A DNA stretch of 64,000 nt, taken from positions 1,612,001 through 1,676,000 of the forward strand of contig NZ_SODU01000003.1 in NCBI RefSeq assembly GCF_004366075.1, in the 5' to 3' direction. This document shows, piece after piece, positions 23,694-32,931 of this stretch; within the stretch, counting starts at the first letter, position 1; every line of letters starts with the position of its first letter. Made by a program: the position numbers and the translations under genes. The notes under the pieces were generated by a model that had not been told where the DNA came from, made no database searches, and was given only the letters and a program-made list of their open reading frames with translations. Source of the stretch: Kribbella pratensis. Lineage in GTDB: Bacteria > Actinomycetota > Actinomycetes > Propionibacteriales > Kribbellaceae.

Positions 23694-23790
23694 TGCACAC
23701 AAGGACAGGTAGTGTCCGGCAACGACCTAGTGCACCTGAGCGTGAAGACGTTCGTGCGTACGGCGTCTCACCGGTGCACTACCTGTCCTT
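23691..23790 (+). other. Two mutually exclusive hairpins before the last array tRNA
   Basis: AAGGACAGGTAGTG (23701-23714) pairs perfectly with CACTACCTGTCCTT (23777-23790). TAGTGCACC (23728-23736) pairs perfectly with GGTGCACTA (23773-23781). The two pairings share 23777-23781 and cannot form together. A further TAGTGCAC copy overlaps the preceding stop codon (23691). Alternative folds of this kind are typical of regulatory leaders. Confidence 0.65.
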
Positions 23791-23800
23791 ACGCACACAT

Positions 23801-23869
23801 CCCCCTGGTGACGGAATCTCACCGGGCCCTCCGAAGGCTCGGCTCCTGGTTCGACTCCGGGCAGGGGGA
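23801..23869 (+). tRNA. tRNA-Arg (CCG), truncated D region
   Basis: Acceptor CCCCCTG/CAGGGGG, anticodon stem GGGCC/GGCTC with loop CTCCGAA (anticodon CCG, codon CGG), and T arm CCTGG-TTCGACT-CCGGG with A73. The D arm GTGA-CGGAATC-TCAC joins the acceptor directly with no positions 8-9, so the gene is only 69 bases. It could be a functional minimal tRNA or a decayed copy. Confidence 0.72.
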
Positions 23870-23870
23870 C

Positions 23871-25148
23871 TCAGGACAGCAGCGGGTCGAAGTGGACGGC
23901 CAGCGAGACAGCCGCCTCGGCTCGGGTGGCGAGAATCCGGACGCGTACGTCGTCAACGTGGATCGGCGTGCTCAACGGCAGCAGTCGGCGATGGCCGATC
24001 GTCGTACCGCGGGCGATCTCGGTCCACTCGTCGTCGACGAAACCGTCCACGGCGAACGATTCGACCTGCTGGCCGGCCGTGATGTCCTCGCGCAGGTCGA
24101 GCACGTTGACCTGCCCCGGCAGCGCGACCGCGGTGTCGTAGTACTCCCGCACCGCCGCACCAAATGCGGCCAACGCCTCCACATCAGGATCCGCGAACAA
24201 CCCTCGCCGATCCGGCGGAATGTTCAGCAGCAGTACGGCGTTCCGCCCGACCGACTTGCGATAGATGTCCAGGAGCTCCGGCAGAGACTTCACCGACGCG
24301 TCCTCGGACGCGTGGTAGAACCACCCTGGCCGGATCGACACGTCGACTTCAGCCGGATACCACCGCAACTCGTCAGCCTGGGCCAACTCGTCAGGCCCAG
24401 CCACGGAAGCCGCCGTCTGTGCGGCCACCATCCGCCCGTCAACGAACGGCACGACGCTCCACTCCGTCTCCCGTGCGAACCCGTCCTCGTTGCCGACCCA
24501 CCGCACATCCGGCCCACCGATCGCGATCGTCGCGTCCGGAGCGAGCCGCCGGATCAGGTCGAACCACGCGTCGTACGCATAGCTCTGCGCACTGCTGGTC
24601 GGATTGGCGCCGTCGAGCCAGACCTCGGCGATCGGCCCGTACGACGTGAGCAGTTCATGCAACTGCTGAAGGTAGAACCGGTTGTAGTCGTCCACGACGT
24701 ACGAGAACTCACCGATCCGCGAGGCCACAGCGGGACTGCCGTTCCCGTAGTACCCGCCCGGCGCCTTCTCCTGATAGAGATCCGCCGGCGACAGATACAC
24801 CCCGAACCCGAGCCCGCCCGCCTGGCAAGCGGCCGACAGCTCCGCGACGACATCGCCCCGATACGGCGACGCGGCAACGGTATGCGGCAGGTACTTGCTC
24901 GGCCACAAACAGAATCCGTCATGATGCTTGGCCGTCAGGATCACGCTCTTGAACCCGGCGGAGACCAACGCAGCAACCCATTGTGTGCAGTCCAGCGCCG
25001 AAGGATCGAACACCGCCGGATCGTCGACACCGGTCCCCCACTCGAGGTCGGTGAACGTGTTCGGCCCGAAGTGCACGAACGCGGTCAGCTCCTGCCGCTG
25101 CCACGCGACCTGTCGAGGCGACGGGCGGACTGCGGAGGCATCGATCAC
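23871..25148 (-). CDS. Alpha-L-fucosidase, GH29 family
   Basis: A 425-aa GH29 enzyme without a signal peptide, so probably cytoplasmic. It has FVHFGPNTFTDLEWG near the start, ILTAKHHDGFCLWPSKY (the conserved HHDGF motif) and EVWLDGAN, where the Asp is the expected nucleophile. It hydrolyses terminal alpha-L-fucose from oligosaccharides. It is the last gene of a long operon running left from 35646, overlapping the upstream FAD oxidase by four bases. Its stop lies one base from the end of the last array tRNA on the other strand. Confidence 0.92.
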   Translation of the reverse strand: MIDASAVRPSPRQVAWQRQELTAFVHFGPNTFTDLEWGTGVDDPAVFDPSALDCTQWVAALVSAGFKSVILTAKHHDGFCLWPSKYLPHTVAASPYRGDVVAELSAACQAGGLGFGVYLSPADLYQEKAPGGYYGNGSPAVASRIGEFSYVVDDYNRFYLQQLHELLTSYGPIAEVWLDGANPTSSAQSYAYDAWFDLIRRLAPDATIAIGGPDVRWVGNEDGFARETEWSVVPFVDGRMVAAQTAASVAGPDELAQADELRWYPAEVDVSIRPGWFYHASEDASVKSLPELLDIYRKSVGRNAVLLLNIPPDRRGLFADPDVEALAAFGAAVREYYDTAVALPGQVNVLDLREDITAGQQVESFAVDGFVDDEWTEIARGTTIGHRRLLPLSTPIHVDDVRVRILATRAEAAVSLAVHFDPLLS

Positions 25149-26518
25149 AGCAGCACCTTTCCAGGATTGAACAAATTCCCAGGATCGAACGCGGCCTTGA
25201 TCCGCCTATGCAGGTCGAGCCCGATCGGCCCGAGCTCGGTCTCCAGCCAGCGCGCCTTCAACGTCCCGATCCCGTGCTCGCCGGTGATCGTCCCGCCGAG
25301 CCGCAGTCCCAGCTGCATCACCGCACCGAACGCCTCCAGCGCCCGCGCCTCGGCCGCCGCGTCGGCGGGGTCGAAGACCACGGTCGGGTGCATGTTTCCG
25401 TCACCTACATGCCCAGGGCAACAAATCAGTACGTCGTACTTCGCGCCGATCTCCGCGATCCCGCGCAGCAGCGTGACCAGCTGCGACCGCGGTACGGCGA
25501 CGTCGTCGATCAGCGTCGTACCCAACGGCTCCAGCGCGGAGTTCACCAGCCGGCGCGCCTCGAGCAGCATGCGGGACTCTTCCGCGTCGGACGCCTCGGC
25601 GACGTCGACCGCGCCGTGTGCCGTGCAGATCTCCGCGATCCGCGCGACGTCGTCCGCAGCGCGCAATCCCCGGTCGGACTGCGCGAGCAGCATCGAGCCG
25701 ACGTCTTCCGGGAGACCCATGTCCCGGTAGTCCTGGATCGCCCGCAGTGTCGGCTGATCCAGGAACTCGAGCAATGACGGACGCAGACCCGACGCCATCA
25801 CGGCGGCAGCGGCCGCGATCCCGTCCTCGATGGAGAGGAAGGTCGCCGCCGCGGTCAACGCTGCCTCGGGCGCCGGGCGCAACGCGAGCGTCGCCTCGGT
25901 CACCACCCCGAGCGTGCCCTCGGACCCGACGATCAGCCGCGTGAGGTCGTATCCGGCGACGCCCTTCGCCGACCGCCGCCCGGTGCGCACCACCTCTCCG
26001 GACGCCAGCACGACTTCTAGTCCGCGCACGAAGTCCGCGGTCACGCCGTACTTCACGCAGCACAACCCGCCCGCGTTCGTCGCGATGTTCCCACCGATCG
26101 TGGACTGCTCCCAGGAGGAAGGATCCGGCGGGTAGAACAGCCCCTGCTCGAGGACAGCGCGCGACAACTGAGCATTCACCACGCCCGGCTGGACCACGGC
26201 AACCTGGTCCTCGGCCGAGACCTCCAGGATCTGCGTCATCCGCGTAGTCGACAGCAGCAAGCACCCGTCGATCGCGTTCGCCGCACCCGAAAGCCCCGTC
26301 CGCGCGCCCTGCGTCACGATCGGGACGCCGAGCTCACCGGCAGCCCGAACCACCTCGACGACCTCTGCGGTCGACGACGGACGCACGAGCGCCCGAGGCA
26401 TTCCGGCCGTGCAGAACTTCGCGTGATCGTTGCGATGGCTGTCCAGTACGTCGGGATCGTCGACGACAGCGTCATCTCCGAGGACCGACCGCAGCCGGTC
26501 CACGAGCTCATCCCTCAT
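25145..26518 (-). CDS. FAD-linked 2-hydroxyacid oxidase/dehydrogenase (GlcD / D-lactate dehydrogenase type)
   Basis: A 457-aa flavoprotein of the VAO/PCMH family. The FAD-binding segment has VTQGARTGLSGAANAIDG and PDPSSWEQSTIGGNIATNAGG. The C-terminal FAD-oxidase domain carries CCPGHVGDGNMHPTVVFDP and ITGEHGIGTLKARWL. Family members oxidise glycolate, D-lactate or D-2-hydroxyglutarate. The start overlaps the stop of the upstream gene by 11 bases. In this operon it would oxidise a hydroxy acid released during sugar-acid breakdown, for example lactate. Confidence 0.92.
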   Translation of the reverse strand: MRDELVDRLRSVLGDDAVVDDPDVLDSHRNDHAKFCTAGMPRALVRPSSTAEVVEVVRAAGELGVPIVTQGARTGLSGAANAIDGCLLLSTTRMTQILEVSAEDQVAVVQPGVVNAQLSRAVLEQGLFYPPDPSSWEQSTIGGNIATNAGGLCCVKYGVTADFVRGLEVVLASGEVVRTGRRSAKGVAGYDLTRLIVGSEGTLGVVTEATLALRPAPEAALTAAATFLSIEDGIAAAAAVMASGLRPSLLEFLDQPTLRAIQDYRDMGLPEDVGSMLLAQSDRGLRAADDVARIAEICTAHGAVDVAEASDAEESRMLLEARRLVNSALEPLGTTLIDDVAVPRSQLVTLLRGIAEIGAKYDVLICCPGHVGDGNMHPTVVFDPADAAAEARALEAFGAVMQLGLRLGGTITGEHGIGTLKARWLETELGPIGLDLHRRIKAAFDPGNLFNPGKVLL

Positions 26519-27374
26519 CTTGCTCGGCGAGCAACCGCAGGATCAGTTCCGCCCGCCGGACACGCTCCCGTCCGAGGGCTTCCGCCGTACCGGCCAGATG
26601 CGCCCCGACCGGGTAGATGTTCGGTGCGTTCCGCAGGCCCATCTTCAGATAGACGGGCGCCGCGGTCCGGACGATCTCCGGTACGTCGTAGAAGCGGACG
26701 TGGCCGCCCTGGTCGTCGGGAACCTCGATGTACATGTCGATCGGCACAGTCGTCACCGACCGGATCTCCGCGAGCACCGGCACCGGAAGGTCCGTCGACA
26801 CGTTCAAGCTGGTCGCGCCGAGCCGCTCGTACAGCCGGGCGGTCGGTGCGTTCGGCAACGGCATCAACACCGACGTCTTCAGCACCAGATCTGCCGGCAG
26901 TTCGCCCTCGATCTTCAACTGGCCCAGGATCTCGAGTACGCCGATGTCGCCGACCAGCAGGCTCCGTACGCCGAGCTCGACCGCGCGGAACGCGTCACAC
27001 AACGACGCCGCCACCTGTTCGTTGCCCCGCGCAACACCACCGACCGCGGCCGACACCTTCGCCTGACCTCCGATGTCCCACGCGCCCCGCGGACCGAGAA
27101 ACAGGCACACCTCGACTCCCGCGGAGGCGCCCAAAGACAGCATCTCCTCGATCTCGCCGTCGGTCAGCATCATCACGCCGCTGCCCTGCGACACCCGGTC
27201 GATCGTGATGCCGCGGGACTTGGCCTCCTCCAGTACCGCGGTCATCACCCGCGGCCCTTCACAGGAAGGGATCTCGACCTTGTACGGCGATCCGTCGGGG
27301 AAGGTACGGGTCGACGTCTCGCCCGGCCGGAAGCCGCGGTCGGCCAGCAGGGCACGTGCTTCGCGAAGGTTCAT
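26508..27374 (-). CDS. TIM-barrel, U32-peptidase-like enzyme of unknown function
   Basis: A 288-aa protein starting MNLREARALLADRGF. The middle has VSQGSGVMMLTDGEIEEML and GVEVCLFLGPRGAWDIGGQ, and the later part LLVGDIGVLEILGQLK, repeated beta-alpha units with a U32-like feel (VxDxGVLEIL). I do not recognise a characterised member. It overlaps the start of the FAD oxidase by 11 bases and the lactate-racemase-like gene upstream by four bases (ATGA), so it is firmly part of the sugar-acid operon and may be a lyase or isomerase there. Confidence 0.75.
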   Translation of the reverse strand: MNLREARALLADRGFRPGETSTRTFPDGSPYKVEIPSCEGPRVMTAVLEEAKSRGITIDRVSQGSGVMMLTDGEIEEMLSLGASAGVEVCLFLGPRGAWDIGGQAKVSAAVGGVARGNEQVAASLCDAFRAVELGVRSLLVGDIGVLEILGQLKIEGELPADLVLKTSVLMPLPNAPTARLYERLGATSLNVSTDLPVPVLAEIRSVTTVPIDMYIEVPDDQGGHVRFYDVPEIVRTAAPVYLKMGLRNAPNIYPVGAHLAGTAEALGRERVRRAELILRLLAEQDEG

Positions 27375-28741
27375 GTCTCGCTCCAAGGTCCGAGTCGACC
27401 GGCCTGCGTCAGGTCCCTCGCCGTACCGGTGATCTCCAGGTCGAACCGTTCGGCCGCCTCGGTCAGCAGGGCCGGTGTCACCATCAACTCGTTCGGTGAC
27501 AGGGTGTCCTTGATCCGGGCCAGCCGAAGCTCCGACCAGTGCCGTCGTCCGCACATCGTCACGGCGGCGAGTACGGCGGCCTCGTCGTCCTCCATCACCA
27601 TCGGCAACCGCGAACGGCGGGCACCGCCGGCGCCCGAGGTCAGCGCGTTCACGTAGCTCGCCCGCAGGTCGATCTGGTCCAGAAGCCGCGCCGGGATCAC
27701 GTCCGCGAGGCCGAGTCCGGAGGCGTTGCCGTGCGAGGCCGGCGACAGCGAGTGCACGCTGATCGCGGCGATCGACGGCGACTCGAACTCCGGGATCCCG
27801 TGCACCCAGCACCGGCCGATCACGTTGGTGTCCATGCCGGCGCCGGACTTGTCCTTGCCCAGCTCGTCGACGACCAGGACGTCCAGCTCGTCGAACGGCA
27901 GTCGTCCGAGCAGGCTGGAAGCCCTTTGCAGCAAGGCGTTCTCGGCTGCCCCGGCGATCCCGTCGGACGCGAGCAGCTCGACCGAGGCGGTCTGCTCGCG
28001 CGCGTTCTCGAGAATCGCCAGGCCGCCGAGGATCTTGCCTTGTGCAACCACCATCCGGGCGGCGGCCTCGATGTTGGCGCCGAGCGACGGGATGCCGCCG
28101 GCGTGCAGGGAGGCCGCGCCGAGATGGTTACCGAGTCCGATCGCGAGGATCTTCGCGATCCCGCTCTCGATCGGGCCGCGGAAGTCGGTGTGCGGTTTGA
28201 CCCGGTTCACGAGCAGTACGCCGTCGGCCTTGGCGGCGATCGCGTCGTGGTGGACCTCGGTGCCGTCCGGGAGCCTGCCGACGACGACGGTCTCCATTGT
28301 TGCCTCGATGGGGCAGCCAACGGTTTCCGGGGTGATTCCGAGGCCTTCGAGCATCTCCCGCTGGCCGTCGGCGGTCGCGCCGCCGTGTGATCCCATCGCG
28401 GGGATCACGAACGGCGCGGCGCCGGCGTCCCGGAGCCAGTCCACGGCCGCCTTCACCACCGGGACCAGATCGTGAATGCCCCGGCTGCCCGCGGTCACCG
28501 CTATCCGGGCATCCGGCACGATCCGTCCCCGGAGCGGTTCGAGCGCCGCACGCGCGTCGGCGTACGGGTCGGCCGACACCGGCAGATCCGAGAGGATCCG
28601 CCGGATCGGCGTCACCTGCGGGAGCGTCCCCGACGGCCTCAATCCCCGGACCGCTTCGAACGGACCCCAACCGCGCCTCGCTTCGCTCGGCGGGTTGGAG
28701 GAAGACGGGCTGGAGGAGGAAGGCGAAGGTGAGGTGGTCAT
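27371..28741 (-). CDS. Lactate racemase (LarA) N-terminal-domain protein (DUF2088)
   Basis: A 456-aa protein. A Ser/Pro-rich N-terminus (about 1-20) precedes a LarA-like domain with VTAGSRGIHDLVPVV, PAMGSHGGATADGQ and VNRVKPHTDFRG. These contain the His and Lys positions that bind the nickel-pincer cofactor region in LarA. DUF2088 proteins epimerise or otherwise act on 2-hydroxyacids. Next to an FAD hydroxyacid oxidase, a stereochemical inversion of a hydroxyacid is a sensible role, but maturation genes (larB, larC, larE) are not in the window. It overlaps the U32-like gene by four bases. Confidence 0.85.
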   Translation of the reverse strand: MTTSPSPSSSSPSSSNPPSEARRGWGPFEAVRGLRPSGTLPQVTPIRRILSDLPVSADPYADARAALEPLRGRIVPDARIAVTAGSRGIHDLVPVVKAAVDWLRDAGAAPFVIPAMGSHGGATADGQREMLEGLGITPETVGCPIEATMETVVVGRLPDGTEVHHDAIAAKADGVLLVNRVKPHTDFRGPIESGIAKILAIGLGNHLGAASLHAGGIPSLGANIEAAARMVVAQGKILGGLAILENAREQTASVELLASDGIAGAAENALLQRASSLLGRLPFDELDVLVVDELGKDKSGAGMDTNVIGRCWVHGIPEFESPSIAAISVHSLSPASHGNASGLGLADVIPARLLDQIDLRASYVNALTSGAGGARRSRLPMVMEDDEAAVLAAVTMCGRRHWSELRLARIKDTLSPNELMVTPALLTEAAERFDLEITGTARDLTQAGRLGPWSET

Positions 28742-28742
28742 A

Positions 28743-30559
<1,817 letters not shown>

Positions 30560-30563
<4 letters not shown>

Positions 30564-32014
30564 CGCGACACCTCGTCCGTAGTCACGGTTCCGTTCACCC
30601 GGCGGGCGATCCCGGCCGGGTTCGAGTCCTTCAGTACGTCGGGCAGCACCGCATCAGGAGCGTCCTGGTACACAACCGGACGCTGGAACCGCCGCGCCGC
30701 CGTCACCCCGACACTGGTGTGGATCGAACCGACCGTCGACGGGAACGGCCCGCCGTGATGCTGGGCCCACGACACCGCGACCCCGGTCGGCCAGCCGTTC
30801 CACAGCACGCGCCCTGCACGGGCGGTCAGCAGCGGGAGCAGGTCGCGCGCGAGCTCGGCGTCGGAGTCTTCCGCGTGCAGCGTCGCGGTCAGGTTGCCGT
30901 CGAAAGCCTCGACCGCTGCGCGCAGCTCGTCGACCGAGGAGTACTCGACGACGATCGAGACCGGGCCGAAGCACTCCTCGAGGATCTCGCCGCGGCGGGC
31001 GAGCAGCTCGGTCACCGTGGTCTGCAGAAGGGTCGCGCCGCCGGAGGCCCAGACGCGTACGCCGTCGACCTTCTCCAGGCGGTCGAGACCGGAGCTGAAC
31101 CCGTCCTTGATCCGATCGTTCAGCATCGGCGCCTCGGCGACGGCACCGGTCGCCTCGGACAGCTGCTCCTGCAAGCCGTGGCCGGACGGGAGGAAGAGCA
31201 GGCCGGGCTTGGTGCAGAACTGCCCGACGCCGAGGGTGAACGAACCGACGTACCCGCTCGCGATGTCCTTGCCGCGGGCATCGATCGCTGCTTGCGTGAC
31301 GAAGACCGGGTTCAGGCTGCCGAGCTCGCCGTAGAACGGGATCGGCTCCGGCCGCGTCACCGCGATCTCGTGCAGTGCCTTGCCGGCGGGGACCGAACCG
31401 GTGAAGCCGGCGGCGGTGATCCGCGGGTCCTTGAGGGCCGTGACGCCGACGTCGAAGCCCGCGATCAGACCGAACGTCCCGTCCGGCGCACCGGCTGCCT
31501 TCAAGGCCTCGATCATCACCTCGGCGGTCCGGGCAGACAGCTCCGGGTGACCCGGGTGCGCCTTGACGATCACCGGGCAACCGGCCGCGAGCGCGGACGC
31601 GGTGTCACCGCCGCAGACGCTGAACGCGAACGGGAAGTTGCTGGCGGCAAACACCAGCACCGGTCCGAGCGGGACGAGGACGCGGCGGAGATCGGGGCGC
31701 GGGACCGGTTTGGCCTGCGGGTCCAAGGTGTCGATGACGACTTCCAGCAGCGAACCCTCTTCGAGCGCGTCCGCGAACATCCGCAGCTGTCCGGTGCTGC
31801 GGGCGACCTCGCCGGTCAGACGCGCCTGCGGCAGGGAGCTCTCACGCATCGCGATCGGCACCAGCTCGTCCGAGGCCGCGTCGAGCGCATCCGCGACGGC
31901 GCGGATCCACCCGGCCCGGACCGACGGCTCGGAGGCCCCGAAGGCGGGCGCGGCCGCAGCGGCGGCGGCGAGCGCCTGCTCCAGCTGAGCGGGGGTGGTG
32001 TCGGAGCCGGTCAT
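30560..32014 (-). CDS. Alpha-ketoglutarate semialdehyde dehydrogenase-type aldehyde dehydrogenase
   Basis: A 484-aa aldehyde dehydrogenase. The catalytic Cys is in LGVGQFCTKPGL and the general base Glu in YGELGSLNPV; FAASNFPFAFSVCGGDTASALAAGCPV is the cofactor region. FCTKPG and GELGS are typical of 2,5-dioxovalerate dehydrogenases that end the Weimberg pathway by making 2-oxoglutarate. The start at 32014 overlaps the FAH gene stop (ATGA), and the stop overlaps the dehydratase start, so the three genes are coupled. Confidence 0.92.
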
Positions 32015-32904
32015 CGGATTCCCTCCAGGTTGTCGGTTGCCAGGAACGCGAACGGTTCCCGGCCTGCGGCCACGGTATTCGTGAGGGTGCCGACCTCGTC
32101 GATGGTGATCGTGATGACGTCGCCCCCGGCGAGTGCGAAGTCCAGCTCGGGGACGATCCCGGTGCCGGTCGCGAGGATCACGCCGTCCGGGAAGTCGTTC
32201 GGCAGGAACAGTACGTCGATGAGGTCCTGGAGCTCGCGCACCAGCTTCTCGGTGGACGTCGTACCGCTGAACACCTCCTCGCCCGCACGACGGATCACCA
32301 GGTTGATCTCGAGCTTCTTGGGGTCCGGGACCTCCCAGACCGGCCGGATCCCCGACGCCAGCGCACAACCGCCGGCGAACAGCTTCGCCTGCGGCACGTA
32401 CAGCGGGTTGACGCCTTCGATCGACCGCGAGCTCATGTCGTTGCAGACCGTGAACCCGACGATCTCACCGTGACTGTTGGCCACGACCGCAAGCTCCGGC
32501 TCAGGTACGTCGTGACCGGAGTCGGACCGGATCCCGACCGGCTCGCCGTCGACGACCACGCGCCAGGCGGGCGCCTTCTGGAACAGCTCGGGCCGGTCAG
32601 CGGTGTAGACCTTGTCGTAGACCGACTGCTCGCTGCTCTCCTCCATCCGGGCGCCGCGCGAGCGCTCGTACGTCACGCCCGCGCACCACACCTCGCCGCG
32701 ACCGTCGATCGGCGGGAGAAACGTCAGCCCTTGGACCGGCAACGCCTCACCGGCCTTGTCGACCTCCGCCTGCAGCTCCTCGCGGGTGAGCCGGAGCAGT
32801 TCGGCGAAACTGTTCACCCCCGGCAGCGGAGCCACCGTCTCCCCGGTGCGTACACCGGGGACAGGACGACCGTCGACGGGAGACAGATAACGGACCAAGT
32901 GCAT
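32011..32904 (-). CDS. FAH-family 2-keto-3-deoxy-pentonate dehydratase-like protein
   Basis: A 297-aa member of the fumarylacetoacetate hydrolase superfamily. It has WCAGVTYERSRGARMEES, YDKVYTADRPELFQKAP, PEPELAVV and NDMSSRSIEGVNPLYVPQAK, a pattern shared with 2-keto-3-deoxy-arabonate/xylonate dehydratases (KdaD, XylX). The acidic metal ligands of the family are in PEPEL. It would make 2-oxoglutarate semialdehyde for the adjacent dehydrogenase. A hydrolase role on a diketo acid is the alternative. Confidence 0.9.
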   Translation of the reverse strand: MHLVRYLSPVDGRPVPGVRTGETVAPLPGVNSFAELLRLTREELQAEVDKAGEALPVQGLTFLPPIDGRGEVWCAGVTYERSRGARMEESSEQSVYDKVYTADRPELFQKAPAWRVVVDGEPVGIRSDSGHDVPEPELAVVANSHGEIVGFTVCNDMSSRSIEGVNPLYVPQAKLFAGGCALASGIRPVWEVPDPKKLEINLVIRRAGEEVFSGTTSTEKLVRELQDLIDVLFLPNDFPDGVILATGTGIVPELDFALAGGDVITITIDEVGTLTNTVAAGREPFAFLATDNLEGIR

Positions 32905-32931
32905 GGCAAGGCCTTCCCTTAACAGACACAG

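Noticed and set aside
23701..23790. A tenth tRNA inside the hairpin region before tRNA-Arg (CCG)
   Set aside because: There is no TTCGA T-loop or 7-base anticodon loop in a proper cloverleaf; long simple pairings explain it.
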